A stretch of 64,000 nucleotides of DNA, from contig NZ_SNWM01000006.1 in NCBI RefSeq assembly GCF_004362245.1, positions 124,001-188,000 of the forward strand. Reading direction: 5' to 3'. Positions within the stretch are counted from its first letter, which is position 1. Each line of letters begins with the position of its first letter. The DNA comes from Pedobacter duraquae (GTDB lineage: Bacteria > Bacteroidota > Bacteroidia > Sphingobacteriales > Sphingobacteriaceae). Made by a program: the position numbers and the translations under genes. Positions 7,191 through 16,787 of the stretch are shown piece after piece. The notes beneath the pieces are model-generated. The model had not been told where the DNA came from and did not search any database. It was given only the letters and a program-made list of their open reading frames with translations.

Positions 7191-9428
7191 ATGTCTACAC
7201 AACCCGCAATCGGCCAGTCTATAAGCAGGCTGGAAGGATTTGAAAAAGTTACAGGTTCTGCAAAATATGCAGGAGAATACAATGTGCCAGATCTACTATA
7301 CGGATATGTGGTGAACAGCACGATCACTAAAGGAGAGATTCTGAATTTTAATGCTGATGCGGCACTGGCATTACCAGGTGTAATCAAGGTTTTTTATTAC
7401 GGAAACAGACCCTCACTAGCTTGGTTTAATATGCAATATGCAGATATGGATGCTCCACCGGGCACACCGTTCAGACCACTGCAGGATGCGGAAATAAAAT
7501 ACAATGGACAGCCCATAGCATTGGTAGTGGCCGAGTCGTTTGAGCTTGCAAAATACGCTGCTACACTCGTTAAAGTAGACTATAAGGAAGAAACCTTCAC
7601 CACGGATCTCATTGCAAATCAGGCATCCGCCCGATCACCAAAGGTGGGCTTAGCCACTGCACTGAAGCCACCACCTCCAAAACCAGTTGGAGATTTTGAG
7701 GCTGCTTATGATACGGCCTTTGCAAAGGCGTCAGGCAAGTTTATTCATGGCACGGAACATCATAATCCACTAGAGTTGTTTGCTACAACAACAATTTACG
7801 AAGGCAAGGGAAAGGTAACGATATATGACAAGACACAGGGCACTGTAAACTGTCAGCTCTATGTCGGCAATGTTTTTGGCTTGCACTTTAAAGATGTACG
7901 TGTGATCTCTCCCTATGTTGGGGGTGCGTTTGGCTCTGGTCTTCGGCCTCAGTACCAGCTATTTTTGTCGGTTATGGCTGCTTTGGAGTTAAAGCGAGCG
8001 GTAAGGGTTACTTTAGACAGGACCCAAATGTTCAGTTTCGGTCATAGGCCGCCAACAACTCAGTTTACCAGATTTGCTGCTGCAGCTGATGGATCACTGC
8101 GGGCTATTAACCATACTGCCATAGCTGAAACATCCAGGTTTGAAGATTATACTGAAGTTGTGGTCAACTGGGCACATATGCTCTATCCTGCGAAAAATAC
8201 GTTAATGGAATACAAGCTTGTGCCGCTGGATGTGTTCAGTCCTTTGGATATGCGTGCTCCAGGTGGCAGCACCGGACTGCATGCAGTAGAAAGTACAATG
8301 GATGCATTGAGCTATCAGCTTGGTATTGATCCATTGGAATTCAGGCTTATTAATTATGCGGAGAAGGACGAAAGTACCGGTCGTCCCTATTCCAGTAAAG
8401 AGTTGCGTAAATGTTATGAAGAGGGCGCAGCCCGTTTTGGCTGGTCTGAACGATTACCGCAGCCGCGCAGCATGAAAAGAGGCAATAAGCTTGTAGGCTA
8501 CGGGATGGCAACAGGTATTTGGGAAGCTATGCAGCTGCCTGCCAGGGCTAAAGCATTGATTAATGCGGAGGGTAAGTTGGAGGTAAGTAGTGCCGTTACA
8601 GATATCGGTACCGGAACGTTAACGGTGATGACACAGATTGCTGCTGATACGTTAGGTCTTGCGATGGATGACGTCACATTCAGCTATGGCGATAGCAAAA
8701 TGGCCTTTGCACCTATTCAGGGTGGTTCATTTACTGTTGCTACAGTAGGATCCGCAATTAAGGCTGCCGGCTTAGCTTTGGCAAAAAAACTTTTCCGGAA
8801 GGCTAAACAAATGCAGAACTCTCCCCTGGGTAAGGCAAAATTTGAAGATGTAGAGTTTAGGGATGGTTTAATAGCCTTAAAGGCCCAGCCTAAGGCTGTG
8901 ATAGCCCTAAAAGATATTGTGTCAGCAAATAAAGGGCGCGCCATACAATCTACAAACTTCAATTTGCCCAAAGTAATGAAGTTGAAAAACTATTCAAGAG
9001 CAGCCCATAGTGCAGCTTTTGTGGAGGTGGAGGTAGATGAGGAACTGGGCGTAATCAATGTCACCAGGGCTGTTACTGCTGTTGCAGCAGGTAAGATCAT
9101 CAATCCGAAAACTGCTAGAAGCCAAATCCTGGGGGGTATGGTCTGGAGCATCAGCAAAGCACTCCGTGAAGAAACAATTACCGATCATAATTTCGGTAAA
9201 TACATGAACCAGAACCTTGGTGAATACCACATTCCTGTTCATGCAGATATTCATGAATTGGATGTGATTTTTGTCGAAGAAAAGGATGATATTGTTAATG
9301 AGTTGGGAAGTAAAGGGATAGGGGAGATAGGCCTGGCGGCTATGCCGGCGGCAATCGCAAACGCTATATTCCATGCTACGGGAAAACGTATAAACCGTTT
9401 CCCTATACATCTGGATGACCTTATGTAA
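7191..9428 (+). CDS. Molybdopterin-binding catalytic subunit of an XDH/PaoABC-type oxidoreductase
   Basis: A 745-residue large subunit of the xanthine dehydrogenase superfamily. Residues near the N-terminus (SISRLEGFEKVTGSAKYAGE) form the aldehyde-oxidase a/b hammerhead. Cofactor-binding blocks include VGGAFGSGLRPQ and DMRAPGGSTG. The proton-abstracting Glu is Glu712 in KGIGEIGLAAMP. The relationship to PaoC (YagR) suggests a broad aldehyde or purine oxidoreductase, but the substrate cannot be read from sequence. No signal peptide is seen. The start at 7191 is 11 bases after the FAD subunit stop. Its stop faces the amidohydrolase gene six bases away. Confidence 0.94.
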   Translation: MSTQPAIGQSISRLEGFEKVTGSAKYAGEYNVPDLLYGYVVNSTITKGEILNFNADAALALPGVIKVFYYGNRPSLAWFNMQYADMDAPPGTPFRPLQDAEIKYNGQPIALVVAESFELAKYAATLVKVDYKEETFTTDLIANQASARSPKVGLATALKPPPPKPVGDFEAAYDTAFAKASGKFIHGTEHHNPLELFATTTIYEGKGKVTIYDKTQGTVNCQLYVGNVFGLHFKDVRVISPYVGGAFGSGLRPQYQLFLSVMAALELKRAVRVTLDRTQMFSFGHRPPTTQFTRFAAAADGSLRAINHTAIAETSRFEDYTEVVVNWAHMLYPAKNTLMEYKLVPLDVFSPLDMRAPGGSTGLHAVESTMDALSYQLGIDPLEFRLINYAEKDESTGRPYSSKELRKCYEEGAARFGWSERLPQPRSMKRGNKLVGYGMATGIWEAMQLPARAKALINAEGKLEVSSAVTDIGTGTLTVMTQIAADTLGLAMDDVTFSYGDSKMAFAPIQGGSFTVATVGSAIKAAGLALAKKLFRKAKQMQNSPLGKAKFEDVEFRDGLIALKAQPKAVIALKDIVSANKGRAIQSTNFNLPKVMKLKNYSRAAHSAAFVEVEVDEELGVINVTRAVTAVAAGKIINPKTARSQILGGMVWSISKALREETITDHNFGKYMNQNLGEYHIPVHADIHELDVIFVEEKDDIVNELGSKGIGEIGLAAMPAAIANAIFHATGKRINRFPIHLDDLM

Positions 9429-9434
9429 GTTAAA

Positions 9435-10700
9435 TTAAGGTTTGTAACTTATACCGTTTTTGATGACCAAGCCGATATTTCTAATTTTAGTGATATCGGT
9501 TTCTGGATTATCGGCGACTATAATCATATCTGCCATCAGCCCTTCTTTAATTCGGCCGACCTCATTTCCGATGCCAAAGGTGTCTGCATTAACTGAGGTA
9601 GCTGCACGCAATACCTCGAGAGGTTTCATGCCATATTCGACCATTAACTCCATTTCCAACGCGTTGTTTCCATGGTTAAAAACACCCACGTCGCCGCCCA
9701 TACAAATGGTAACACCAGACTGCAGGGCGAGTTGAAATGCTTTTTTCTTTTTTATTACCCTTGCTGGATCCTGATCCATACCTTTCTTCCACCCATTATA
9801 ACTGGCAATGGATTCGCCTGCGGCTAGCGTGGGGCATAGCGCAATATGGTTGGCTTTCATCAGTTTGAAAACTTCCAGATCCCCGCCGTCCCCATGTTCA
9901 ATAGTATTTACACCTGCGGCGATGGAGCGCAGCATACCTTCTTTAGTCCCGGCATGCACTACCACCTGACGGCCACTACTCTTCACCACCTCAACAACAG
10001 CTTTCAGTTCGGCCGTAGTAAATGTTGGCATAGCCTCGCCCCCACGGCCAGATCCGTAATCAGCATATACTTTAATCAGATCGGCGCCTTTACTCATCTG
10101 GATCCTTGCCTCTTTAACCAATTCATCCTGATTACCTACTTCTGCAGCACCACCCGGTAAGTCGAGCTCAGCGGTCTCCGGTTTCGGTCCATAAGTACCC
10201 GTGGCAACAATAGCCCTGGTAGCAACAAGCATCCTGGGGCCTGTAACTATGCCTTTCTCGATTGCCTTTTTTAATCCTGCATCATCATATGCCGCACCTT
10301 CGGTACCCAGATCACGAACGGTGGTAAATCCTGCGAGCAAAGTTTTACGGGCATGACTTACAGCACGTGCAGTTCTTTCAGCGCGACTTTCTTTCAGTAC
10401 CTGATCGTTCCAGCTTACTTCATTGTAGGCGTGCAGGAAAAGGTGTGAGTGTCCTTCAATTAACCCCGGTAACAAAGTTGTATTCGGCACTTCTATTCTT
10501 TTTGTTGGGCCTACCAATTGGTTAAATGTCCCTGAGCCTGCATAAATAATTTTATTACCCCTGTAGGCTACTTCCCAGCCTGGATGCATGGCGACGCCGT
10601 CAAATACCCTTGCAGGTTTAATGATAAAAGTGGTGTCCTGAGCAGTGCCCTTTAAATTGAAAAGGCAGAGGAGGAAAAGTATAGTGCCGCGGATTTTCAT
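9435..10700 (-). CDS. Secreted amidohydrolase family protein (imidazolonepropionase-like)
   Basis: A 421-residue metal-dependent hydrolase with a cleavable signal peptide (about residues 1-21, ending GTAQD). Metal-site features of the amidohydrolase superfamily are present: HSH at 84-86 in LIEGHSHLF, the Lys of DLIKVYADYG (likely carboxylated), His in VVHAGTKEG, His in TIEHGDGG, and the Asp in CMGGDVG. Related proteins are often annotated as Xaa-Pro dipeptidase-like or imidazolonepropionase-related. The substrate is unknown and the location is probably periplasmic. It is transcribed toward the molybdoenzyme genes and away from rhaT, so it is likely a stand-alone unit. Confidence 0.85.
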   Translation of the reverse strand: MKIRGTILFLLCLFNLKGTAQDTTFIIKPARVFDGVAMHPGWEVAYRGNKIIYAGSGTFNQLVGPTKRIEVPNTTLLPGLIEGHSHLFLHAYNEVSWNDQVLKESRAERTARAVSHARKTLLAGFTTVRDLGTEGAAYDDAGLKKAIEKGIVTGPRMLVATRAIVATGTYGPKPETAELDLPGGAAEVGNQDELVKEARIQMSKGADLIKVYADYGSGRGGEAMPTFTTAELKAVVEVVKSSGRQVVVHAGTKEGMLRSIAAGVNTIEHGDGGDLEVFKLMKANHIALCPTLAAGESIASYNGWKKGMDQDPARVIKKKKAFQLALQSGVTICMGGDVGVFNHGNNALEMELMVEYGMKPLEVLRAATSVNADTFGIGNEVGRIKEGLMADMIIVADNPETDITKIRNIGLVIKNGISYKP

Positions 10701-10827
10701 GGTTGGATATTATCAGGCTAAAATACAAATCGCTTTGTCTTCTTGTACAGCTTTATGTTTGCTAAATAACTGTGTTTTTGATTACCTTAGTTTTCAGTGG
10801 CTTACATAAAGATGTGGCAAATGCTGT

Positions 10828-10852
10828 TGTCAAGCATGACAGTACATGACAG
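10828..10852. promoter_or_regulatory. Candidate operator upstream of the rhamnose operon
   Basis: In the 203-base gap before rhaT there is an inverted repeat TGTCA-AGCA-TGACA (10828-10841), and the 8-mer CATGACAG is repeated directly at 10835-10842 and 10845-10852, exactly ten bases apart. Such helically phased repeats just upstream of a sugar operon suggest a regulator site. The cognate protein might be the GntR regulator at 37570, but nothing in the sequence proves that. The rest of the gap shows no clear promoter match. Confidence 0.4.
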
Positions 10853-10903
10853 AACTCTATAAAGCCCTTACTACTTTTAGACTAATCAAATAAAAACCTA
10901 TTC

Positions 10904-11983
10904 ATGCAAATTATCTTTGGAGTTATCTTCCATTTTATTGGCGGTTTTGCCTCAGGCAGTTTTTACATTCCTTACAAGAAAGTCAAAGGATGGTCCTGGG
11001 AGAGTTACTGGATTGTAGGTGGTATCTTTTCCTGGCTCATTGTTCCGCCGCTTGCAGCATACCTGACTATTCCGAATTTTGCAGAAATCATTCGTCATAC
11101 CCAAGGAGGCATTTTAGGTCTTACTTACTTTTTTGGTGTGCTATGGGGAATTGGCGGACTGACTTATGGCCTGGGGGTACGTTATCTGGGTGTTTCGCTT
11201 GGCAGTTCTGTAATTTTGGGTCTGTGTTCGGTTTTCGGCGCCATCATTCCCTCAATATATTATAATTTCTTTCCAAAAGCAGGAAAAGATACCCTGACCG
11301 ACATGCTAAACAGCAGTTGGGGGCAGCTTGTGCTTATCGGGTTGCTCGTTTGCGTAATAGGAATTATCGTTTGTGGCAGAGCGGGTGCATTGAAAAGCAA
11401 GGATCTTGCAGATGCTAAAACAAATCAAGCTGAAAATTCAGAGTTTAAGATTGGCTTGGGACTGTTTGTTGCCATCATATCTGGTATTTTGAGTGCATGC
11501 TTTGCTTTCGGCATTGATGCAGGTAAAGACATGGCTAATGAGGCCAATGAAATCTGGAAAAGTACACACCCGGGGGCAGGAGAATTCCTCTATCAGAATA
11601 ATGTAACCTATATCATCATCCTGTGGGGAGGCCTGACCACAAATTTTATCTGGTGTATGATTTTAAATGCCAGAAATAAAAGCTTCGGCGATTATACCAA
11701 TAAAAAGACACCATTATTATCTAATTATATTTTTTCAGCACTCGCTGGCATCACCTGGTTCCTTCAATTCTTTTTTTACGGGATGGGGGAGAGTAAGCTT
11801 GGCAACGGTGCAAGTTCCTGGATCCTTCACATGGCCTTTATTATTCTGATTGCCAATATGTGGGGCTTAGTGCTCAAAGAATGGAAAGGGGTAAGTAAAA
11901 AAACATTTGCAACAATATTAACTGGAATTGCGCTCATTGTACTTTCCATTCTTATTGTTGGGTACGGTAATTCCATTAAATAA
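10904..11983 (+). CDS. rhaT: L-rhamnose/H+ symporter RhaT
   Basis: A 359-residue inner-membrane protein with about ten hydrophobic segments, opening MQIIFGVIFHFIGGFASGSF, typical of RhaT. The conserved FYIPYKKVKGWSWESYW and GLGVRYLGVSLGSSV blocks match the family. It imports L-rhamnose with a proton. It is first in an operon with the aldolase/dehydrogenase (13 bases downstream), isomerase and kinase, which supports the substrate. The C-terminus ends in a last membrane helix (LTGIALIVLSILIVGYG). Length is close to that of E. coli RhaT. Confidence 0.93.
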   Translation: MQIIFGVIFHFIGGFASGSFYIPYKKVKGWSWESYWIVGGIFSWLIVPPLAAYLTIPNFAEIIRHTQGGILGLTYFFGVLWGIGGLTYGLGVRYLGVSLGSSVILGLCSVFGAIIPSIYYNFFPKAGKDTLTDMLNSSWGQLVLIGLLVCVIGIIVCGRAGALKSKDLADAKTNQAENSEFKIGLGLFVAIISGILSACFAFGIDAGKDMANEANEIWKSTHPGAGEFLYQNNVTYIIILWGGLTTNFIWCMILNARNKSFGDYTNKKTPLLSNYIFSALAGITWFLQFFFYGMGESKLGNGASSWILHMAFIILIANMWGLVLKEWKGVSKKTFATILTGIALIVLSILIVGYGNSIK

Positions 11984-11996
11984 TTAAATCTATTTT

Positions 11997-14117
11997 ATGC
12001 CTGTTGAAACAAACGCTTTTAAACATGTAAGCTATCTCTGGGATCAGGAGGAAGCAGATCGTCTGGCTGGCGACGAAGTCGCGCTACTGATTTATCGATC
12101 CAATTTGCTCGGCGCAGATTTGCGTCTAACCAATTATGGTGGGGGAAATACCTCCTGCAAAGTTACAGATACTGATCCGCTTACTGGAAAGGCTGTAGAG
12201 ATCATGTGGGTTAAGGGATCTGGCGGAGACCTCGGTACGCTCAAAAAATCTGGTCTTGCAGCATTATACGTAGATCGGCTCCGTAGCTTGCAGCAGATCT
12301 ATCGGGGCATTGCGTATGAAGATGAAATGGTTGAACTTTTTAACCATTGTATTTTTGATTTACAATCAAAGGCACCATCTATTGATACGCCCTTACATGG
12401 TTTTCTTCCATTCAAACATATTGACCATCTACATCCCGATGCAGCAATCGCAATTGCTGCCGCAAAAGATGGAAAGCGAATTACAGCAGAATTATTTGGC
12501 GGAACTATTGGTTGGGTAGACTGGCAGAAGCCGGGATTCGATTTAGGCTTACAGCTGCGTAGCTGCCTGGATGAGAATCCGGGGATCCGCGGTATTATGC
12601 TCGGCTCACATGGTCTTTTTACCTGGGGTGATACAGCTTACGAAAGTTATATCAATACCCTCGAAGTTGTAGAGCAATGTGCGGCTTATCTTGAAGAAAA
12701 CTATAGTAAGAAGGGACCTGTATTTGCAGGGCAGAAAATTCAGAGTCCAGGATCAGAAATCAGATTGAAGCAGGTGGCAGAGATTGCACCAATACTGCGC
12801 GGTTTTTGTTCCAGTGAAAAGCATATGGTCGGGCATTTTACTGATGATGCCCGCGTGTTGGAATTTATCAATTCAAATGATTTAAAAAGGCTTGCTCCAT
12901 TGGGTACCAGCTGCCCGGATCATTTTCTGAGAACGAAAATCAGTCCGCTGGTACTGGATTTAACAGCCGAAGAAGACCTCAGTGATTCTGCGGCACTAAA
13001 AGCAAGGTTGGAGCCTGCATTTGAAGCGTACAGAACGATGTACAAACAGTACTATGAAGACTGCAAGCATGACAACAGTCCGCCAGTACGTGATCCAAAT
13101 CCAGTTATCATTCTATATCCTGGAATAGGTCTGTTCTCTTTTTCTAAAGATAAACAAACAGCCAGGGTAGCTGCAGAATTTTATATCAATGCCATCAATG
13201 TAATGAAGGGTGCCGAAGCAATCTCATCTTACACGGCGCTCCCAAGACAAGAAGCCTTCAATATCGAATACTGGTTGTTGGAAGAAGCAAAATTACAGCG
13301 GATGCCCAAACCAAAGGCGCTCTCTGGAAAAATTGCACTTGTTACTGGTAGTGCCGGAGGTATAGGTAAAGCAATAGCGCGTAAATTTATTGAAGAGGGC
13401 GCTGTGGTAGTTATCAATGATAATGACGAGAGTAGGCTTCAAATCGCAGATGCCAAATTTAAAGCGGATTATGGCGCTGACAGTTATGTAACCACACCAC
13501 TTGATGTTACCAATGCCGACGAGATTGATCGTGCATTTCAAAAGGCTTGTGTTTCTTTCGGAGGTGTAGATATTGTTGTAAATTGTGCTGGTATTTCCAT
13601 TTCCAAATCTATTCAGGACCACACAGAAAAAGATTGGGATCTATTATATACCATTTTAGTGAAAGGACAATTTTTAATTACTCAGGCGGCAGTAGCTATT
13701 ATGCGTAAACAAAACATAGGTGGCGATATACTCAATATTGTGAGTAAAAATGGACTTGTTTCAGGCCCAAATAACTCGGGATATGGATCTGCCAAAGCCG
13801 CACAACTGCACTTAAGCAGGCTTAACGCTGCAGAGCTCGGTCCGGATAAGATCAGAGTAAACACCGTTAATCCTGATGCCGTCATTTCTGATAGTAAAAT
13901 ATGGGAAGGCTCATGGGCTGAAGGACGTGCTAAAGCATATGGAATTACGGTGGCAGAACTACCAGCCTTTTATGCGAGCAGAACCCTATTAAATGAAATT
14001 ATATTACCAGTAGATATTGCCAATGCCTGTTTTGTATTCATCGGCGGAATGCTCAACAAATCAACAGGCAATGTGCTCAATGTAGACGGCGGTATTGCAC
14101 CAGCATTTTTGCGCTAA
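11997..14117 (+). CDS. Bifunctional rhamnulose-1-phosphate aldolase / lactaldehyde dehydrogenase (RhaEW-type)
   Basis: A 706-residue fusion. The N-terminal half (about 20-400) is a class II aldolase/adducin domain with TNYGGGNTSCKV, LGSHGLFTWGDT and metal-binding histidines. The C-terminal part (about 440-706) is a short-chain dehydrogenase with the Rossmann motif TGSAGGIG near residue 450 and the catalytic YGSAK near 596. Fusions of this kind cleave L-rhamnulose-1-phosphate to DHAP and L-lactaldehyde and oxidise the lactaldehyde to L-lactate. That assignment comes from the known RhaEW family and from the operon. The LutABC genes downstream fit a lactate product. Confidence 0.92.
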   Translation: MPVETNAFKHVSYLWDQEEADRLAGDEVALLIYRSNLLGADLRLTNYGGGNTSCKVTDTDPLTGKAVEIMWVKGSGGDLGTLKKSGLAALYVDRLRSLQQIYRGIAYEDEMVELFNHCIFDLQSKAPSIDTPLHGFLPFKHIDHLHPDAAIAIAAAKDGKRITAELFGGTIGWVDWQKPGFDLGLQLRSCLDENPGIRGIMLGSHGLFTWGDTAYESYINTLEVVEQCAAYLEENYSKKGPVFAGQKIQSPGSEIRLKQVAEIAPILRGFCSSEKHMVGHFTDDARVLEFINSNDLKRLAPLGTSCPDHFLRTKISPLVLDLTAEEDLSDSAALKARLEPAFEAYRTMYKQYYEDCKHDNSPPVRDPNPVIILYPGIGLFSFSKDKQTARVAAEFYINAINVMKGAEAISSYTALPRQEAFNIEYWLLEEAKLQRMPKPKALSGKIALVTGSAGGIGKAIARKFIEEGAVVVINDNDESRLQIADAKFKADYGADSYVTTPLDVTNADEIDRAFQKACVSFGGVDIVVNCAGISISKSIQDHTEKDWDLLYTILVKGQFLITQAAVAIMRKQNIGGDILNIVSKNGLVSGPNNSGYGSAKAAQLHLSRLNAAELGPDKIRVNTVNPDAVISDSKIWEGSWAEGRAKAYGITVAELPAFYASRTLLNEIILPVDIANACFVFIGGMLNKSTGNVLNVDGGIAPAFLR

Positions 14118-14150
14118 GTATCATCCCTAATCACCTAAACGACAACAACC

Positions 14151-15425
14151 ATGCAACTCGAAAAATATCAGATCCAATCGCACAACGAACCTCAGCTAAG
14201 CGCACATTACCGTAAACTTGCTTATCTGGAAGAAGAACTTGGTGACACCGAGCAGCTTATTGAAAAATTAACCGCCTTCCAGATCGCTATTCCAAGCTGG
14301 GCACTGGGCACGGGAGGAACACGCTTTGGCCGATTTTCAGCTGGTGGTGAACCCCGTAACCTCGAAGAAAAAATCAATGATATAGGTCTTTTACATGCGC
14401 TAAACAGATCCAGTGGTGCCATTTCGCTGCATATTCCCTGGGATATCCCACAGGATACACTAGCGGTAAAAGAACTTGCTGCATCACATGGATTGCGTTT
14501 TGATGCCATGAACTCGAATACCTTTCAGGATCAGCAAAATCAGGAATTCAGTTACAAATTCGGATCGCTACAGCATGAGGATCCCAAAGTTAGAAAACAG
14601 GCCGTTGAACACAATATTGAAGTAATCCGGCAGGGAATTGAACTTGGATCCAAATCGTTGACCGTATGGCTTGCCGATGGCTCTTGTTTTCCTGGACAGC
14701 TGAACTTCAGAAAAGCTTTTCAGCATACATTGGATAGCCTGAAAGAAATCTATGCCGCCTTGCCCGACGACTGGAAGATCTTTATAGAATATAAGGCCTT
14801 TGAACCAAATTTTTATTCAACTACTGTTGGCGACTGGGGTCAATCTCTGCTCTTCGCCAATAAGTTGGGTCCTAAGGCATATACATTGGTAGATCTCGGA
14901 CACCATTTGCCAAATGCCAATATCGAGCAGATTGTATCGCTCCTGCTAATGGAAGAGAAACTTGGTGGATTTCATTTCAATGACTCTAAATATGGAGATG
15001 ATGACCTCACTGCAGGTAGTATTAAGCCTTATCAATTGTTCCTGATTTTTAATGAACTTGTTGAAGGAATGGATACCCGTGGAATGGATCATGCTGAAGA
15101 TTTGGGTTGGATGATAGATGCTTCACACAACGTGAAAGATCCTCTGGAAGATTTATTGCAATCTGTGGAAGCGATTATGCTGGCGTATGCCCAGGCATTG
15201 ATCGTAGACAGAGCGGCACTACAAACAGCGCAAATTGAGAATGATGTAGTACGCTGTCAGGAGATATTGCAAAATGCTTTCCGTACTGACTTACGTCCGC
15301 TGGTAGCCGAAGCCAGACTTCGTTCTGGAGGTGCACTGGCGCCTGTCGAATTGTTCAGATCTCTGCAAATCAGATCTCAACTCATTCAAGAACGCGGATT
15401 ATTTACTATGGCTACAGGCCTGTAG
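14151..15425 (+). CDS. rhaI: L-rhamnose isomerase (RhaI-type TIM barrel)
   Basis: A 424-residue TIM-barrel sugar isomerase, converting L-rhamnose to L-rhamnulose. It resembles the RhaI/Pseudomonas stutzeri-type isomerases rather than E. coli RhaA. Metal-site features are KSLTVWLADGS, FIEYKAFEPNFYST (Glu), LVDLGHHLPNANIE (Asp, His), GGFHFNDSKYGDDDL (His, Asp) and the C-terminal HAEDLGWMIDASHNVKDP. Position between the aldolase and the kinase supports rhamnose as substrate, though this family can act on several sugars. No signal peptide; cytoplasmic. Confidence 0.9.
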   Translation: MQLEKYQIQSHNEPQLSAHYRKLAYLEEELGDTEQLIEKLTAFQIAIPSWALGTGGTRFGRFSAGGEPRNLEEKINDIGLLHALNRSSGAISLHIPWDIPQDTLAVKELAASHGLRFDAMNSNTFQDQQNQEFSYKFGSLQHEDPKVRKQAVEHNIEVIRQGIELGSKSLTVWLADGSCFPGQLNFRKAFQHTLDSLKEIYAALPDDWKIFIEYKAFEPNFYSTTVGDWGQSLLFANKLGPKAYTLVDLGHHLPNANIEQIVSLLLMEEKLGGFHFNDSKYGDDDLTAGSIKPYQLFLIFNELVEGMDTRGMDHAEDLGWMIDASHNVKDPLEDLLQSVEAIMLAYAQALIVDRAALQTAQIENDVVRCQEILQNAFRTDLRPLVAEARLRSGGALAPVELFRSLQIRSQLIQERGLFTMATGL

Positions 15426-15434
15426 GATACAGAC

Positions 15435-16787
15435 ATGAAGCCTGTACCAGTTATAGCCATATTCGATGTTGGTAAGACCAACAAGAAACTCTTTCTTTTC
15501 GACGAACACTATAGAATTGTGTTTGAGCGGACGGCGCGTTTCCTGGAAACAACAGATGAAGATGGAGAGCCCTGTGAAAACCTGGAAAGTCTCCGGCTTT
15601 CGATATTTGACTCCCTCCGGGAAGTTTTTAGGATGCCGGAGTTCGAGATCAGAGCGATTAATTTTTCGACCTATGGAGCCAGTCTGGTTTATGTAGATAA
15701 TCAGGGTACCCCAATAGCACCATTGTATAGTTATTTGAAACCATACCCCGAGTATCTGAAGCAGCAGTTTTATGCTACTTATGGAGGTGAAAGCAAAGTT
15801 GCCGAACAAACAGCATCTCCTATTTTGGGGAGCCTCAATTCCGGTATGCAACTCTATAGGCTTAAATACGAACAGCCTGATGTGTTTAAAAAACTAAAAT
15901 ATGCCCTGCATCTACCTCAGTACCTTAGCTCGCTCATCTCGGGCATTGCCAGCTCGGAAATTACGAGCATCGGTTGCCATACCGGCCTATGGGATTTCGG
16001 GCGCTCAGCTTATCATAAGTGGGTTAAAGAAGAAGGCCTACTAGATAAAATGGCACCCTTGGTGCCATCAACAGAAGTGCATTCGGCTTGTTTTCCTGGA
16101 AATAACTATGCGGTCGGGGCAGGACTGCACGACAGCTCCGCAGCACTTATACCTTATCTGGCAAATTTTACAGAGCCTTTTGTGCTCCTGTCTACCGGCA
16201 CATGGTGTATTAGTATGAATCCTTTTAACGATAGTGTGCTGACCGAGGAAGAGCTTAATCAGGATTGTCTTTGCTACCTCCAATATGGAGGCAAACCTGT
16301 AAAGGCATCCAGAGTATTTTCTGGTTATGAACACGAACAACAGGAGAAGCGAATCATCGCACATTTTAAAGAAGAAAAATCAAGATATAAAGATCTGGAA
16401 CTTGATGAGGAAGTGATTGCAAAACTGCGTAAAAGTAAGCCGGCAAAACCGGAATTCTCATCGCGGAACCTGGCAGATTTTGATACCGGGGCCGAAGCCT
16501 ATCACCAGCTCATGCTTGACCTTGTTGAAAAACAGCTGCAATCCACCAACCTTGTACTTGCCGGAACACCCGTTAAAAGAATCTTTGTTGACGGGGGATT
16601 TAGCAAGAACGCAATATTTATGCATTTGCTAGCCTCGGCGTATCCGGAGATTGAAGTCTTTGCTGCTTCTATGGCTCAGGCAACAGCAGTGGGCACAGCG
16701 TTGGCCATCCATCACGCATGGAACACTAAACCATTGCCAACCGACCTGATTGAACTTAAGTATTACTCCAACGCACGTTTTGTATGA
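15435..16787 (+). CDS. rhaB: FGGY-family rhamnulokinase
   Basis: A 450-residue carbohydrate kinase. The N-terminal phosphate-binding loop FDVGKTNKKLFLFD (10-23) and the C-terminal VDGGFSKNAIFMHLLAS block mark the FGGY family, and LLSTGTWCISMNPF is a second typical motif. Between the isomerase and the LUD genes, phosphorylation of L-rhamnulose is the likely reaction. It is distant from E. coli RhaB, so specificity is inferred from context. The last four bases overlap the start of lutA (ATGA), linking the kinase and lactate genes in one transcript. Confidence 0.87.
   Translation: MKPVPVIAIFDVGKTNKKLFLFDEHYRIVFERTARFLETTDEDGEPCENLESLRLSIFDSLREVFRMPEFEIRAINFSTYGASLVYVDNQGTPIAPLYSYLKPYPEYLKQQFYATYGGESKVAEQTASPILGSLNSGMQLYRLKYEQPDVFKKLKYALHLPQYLSSLISGIASSEITSIGCHTGLWDFGRSAYHKWVKEEGLLDKMAPLVPSTEVHSACFPGNNYAVGAGLHDSSAALIPYLANFTEPFVLLSTGTWCISMNPFNDSVLTEEELNQDCLCYLQYGGKPVKASRVFSGYEHEQQEKRIIAHFKEEKSRYKDLELDEEVIAKLRKSKPAKPEFSSRNLADFDTGAEAYHQLMLDLVEKQLQSTNLVLAGTPVKRIFVDGGFSKNAIFMHLLASAYPEIEVFAASMAQATAVGTALAIHHAWNTKPLPTDLIELKYYSNARFV

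Noticed and set aside
15399..15851. 150-residue minus-strand open frame opposite the kinase
   Set aside because: Overlaps the well-supported kinase and shows no signal or motif.
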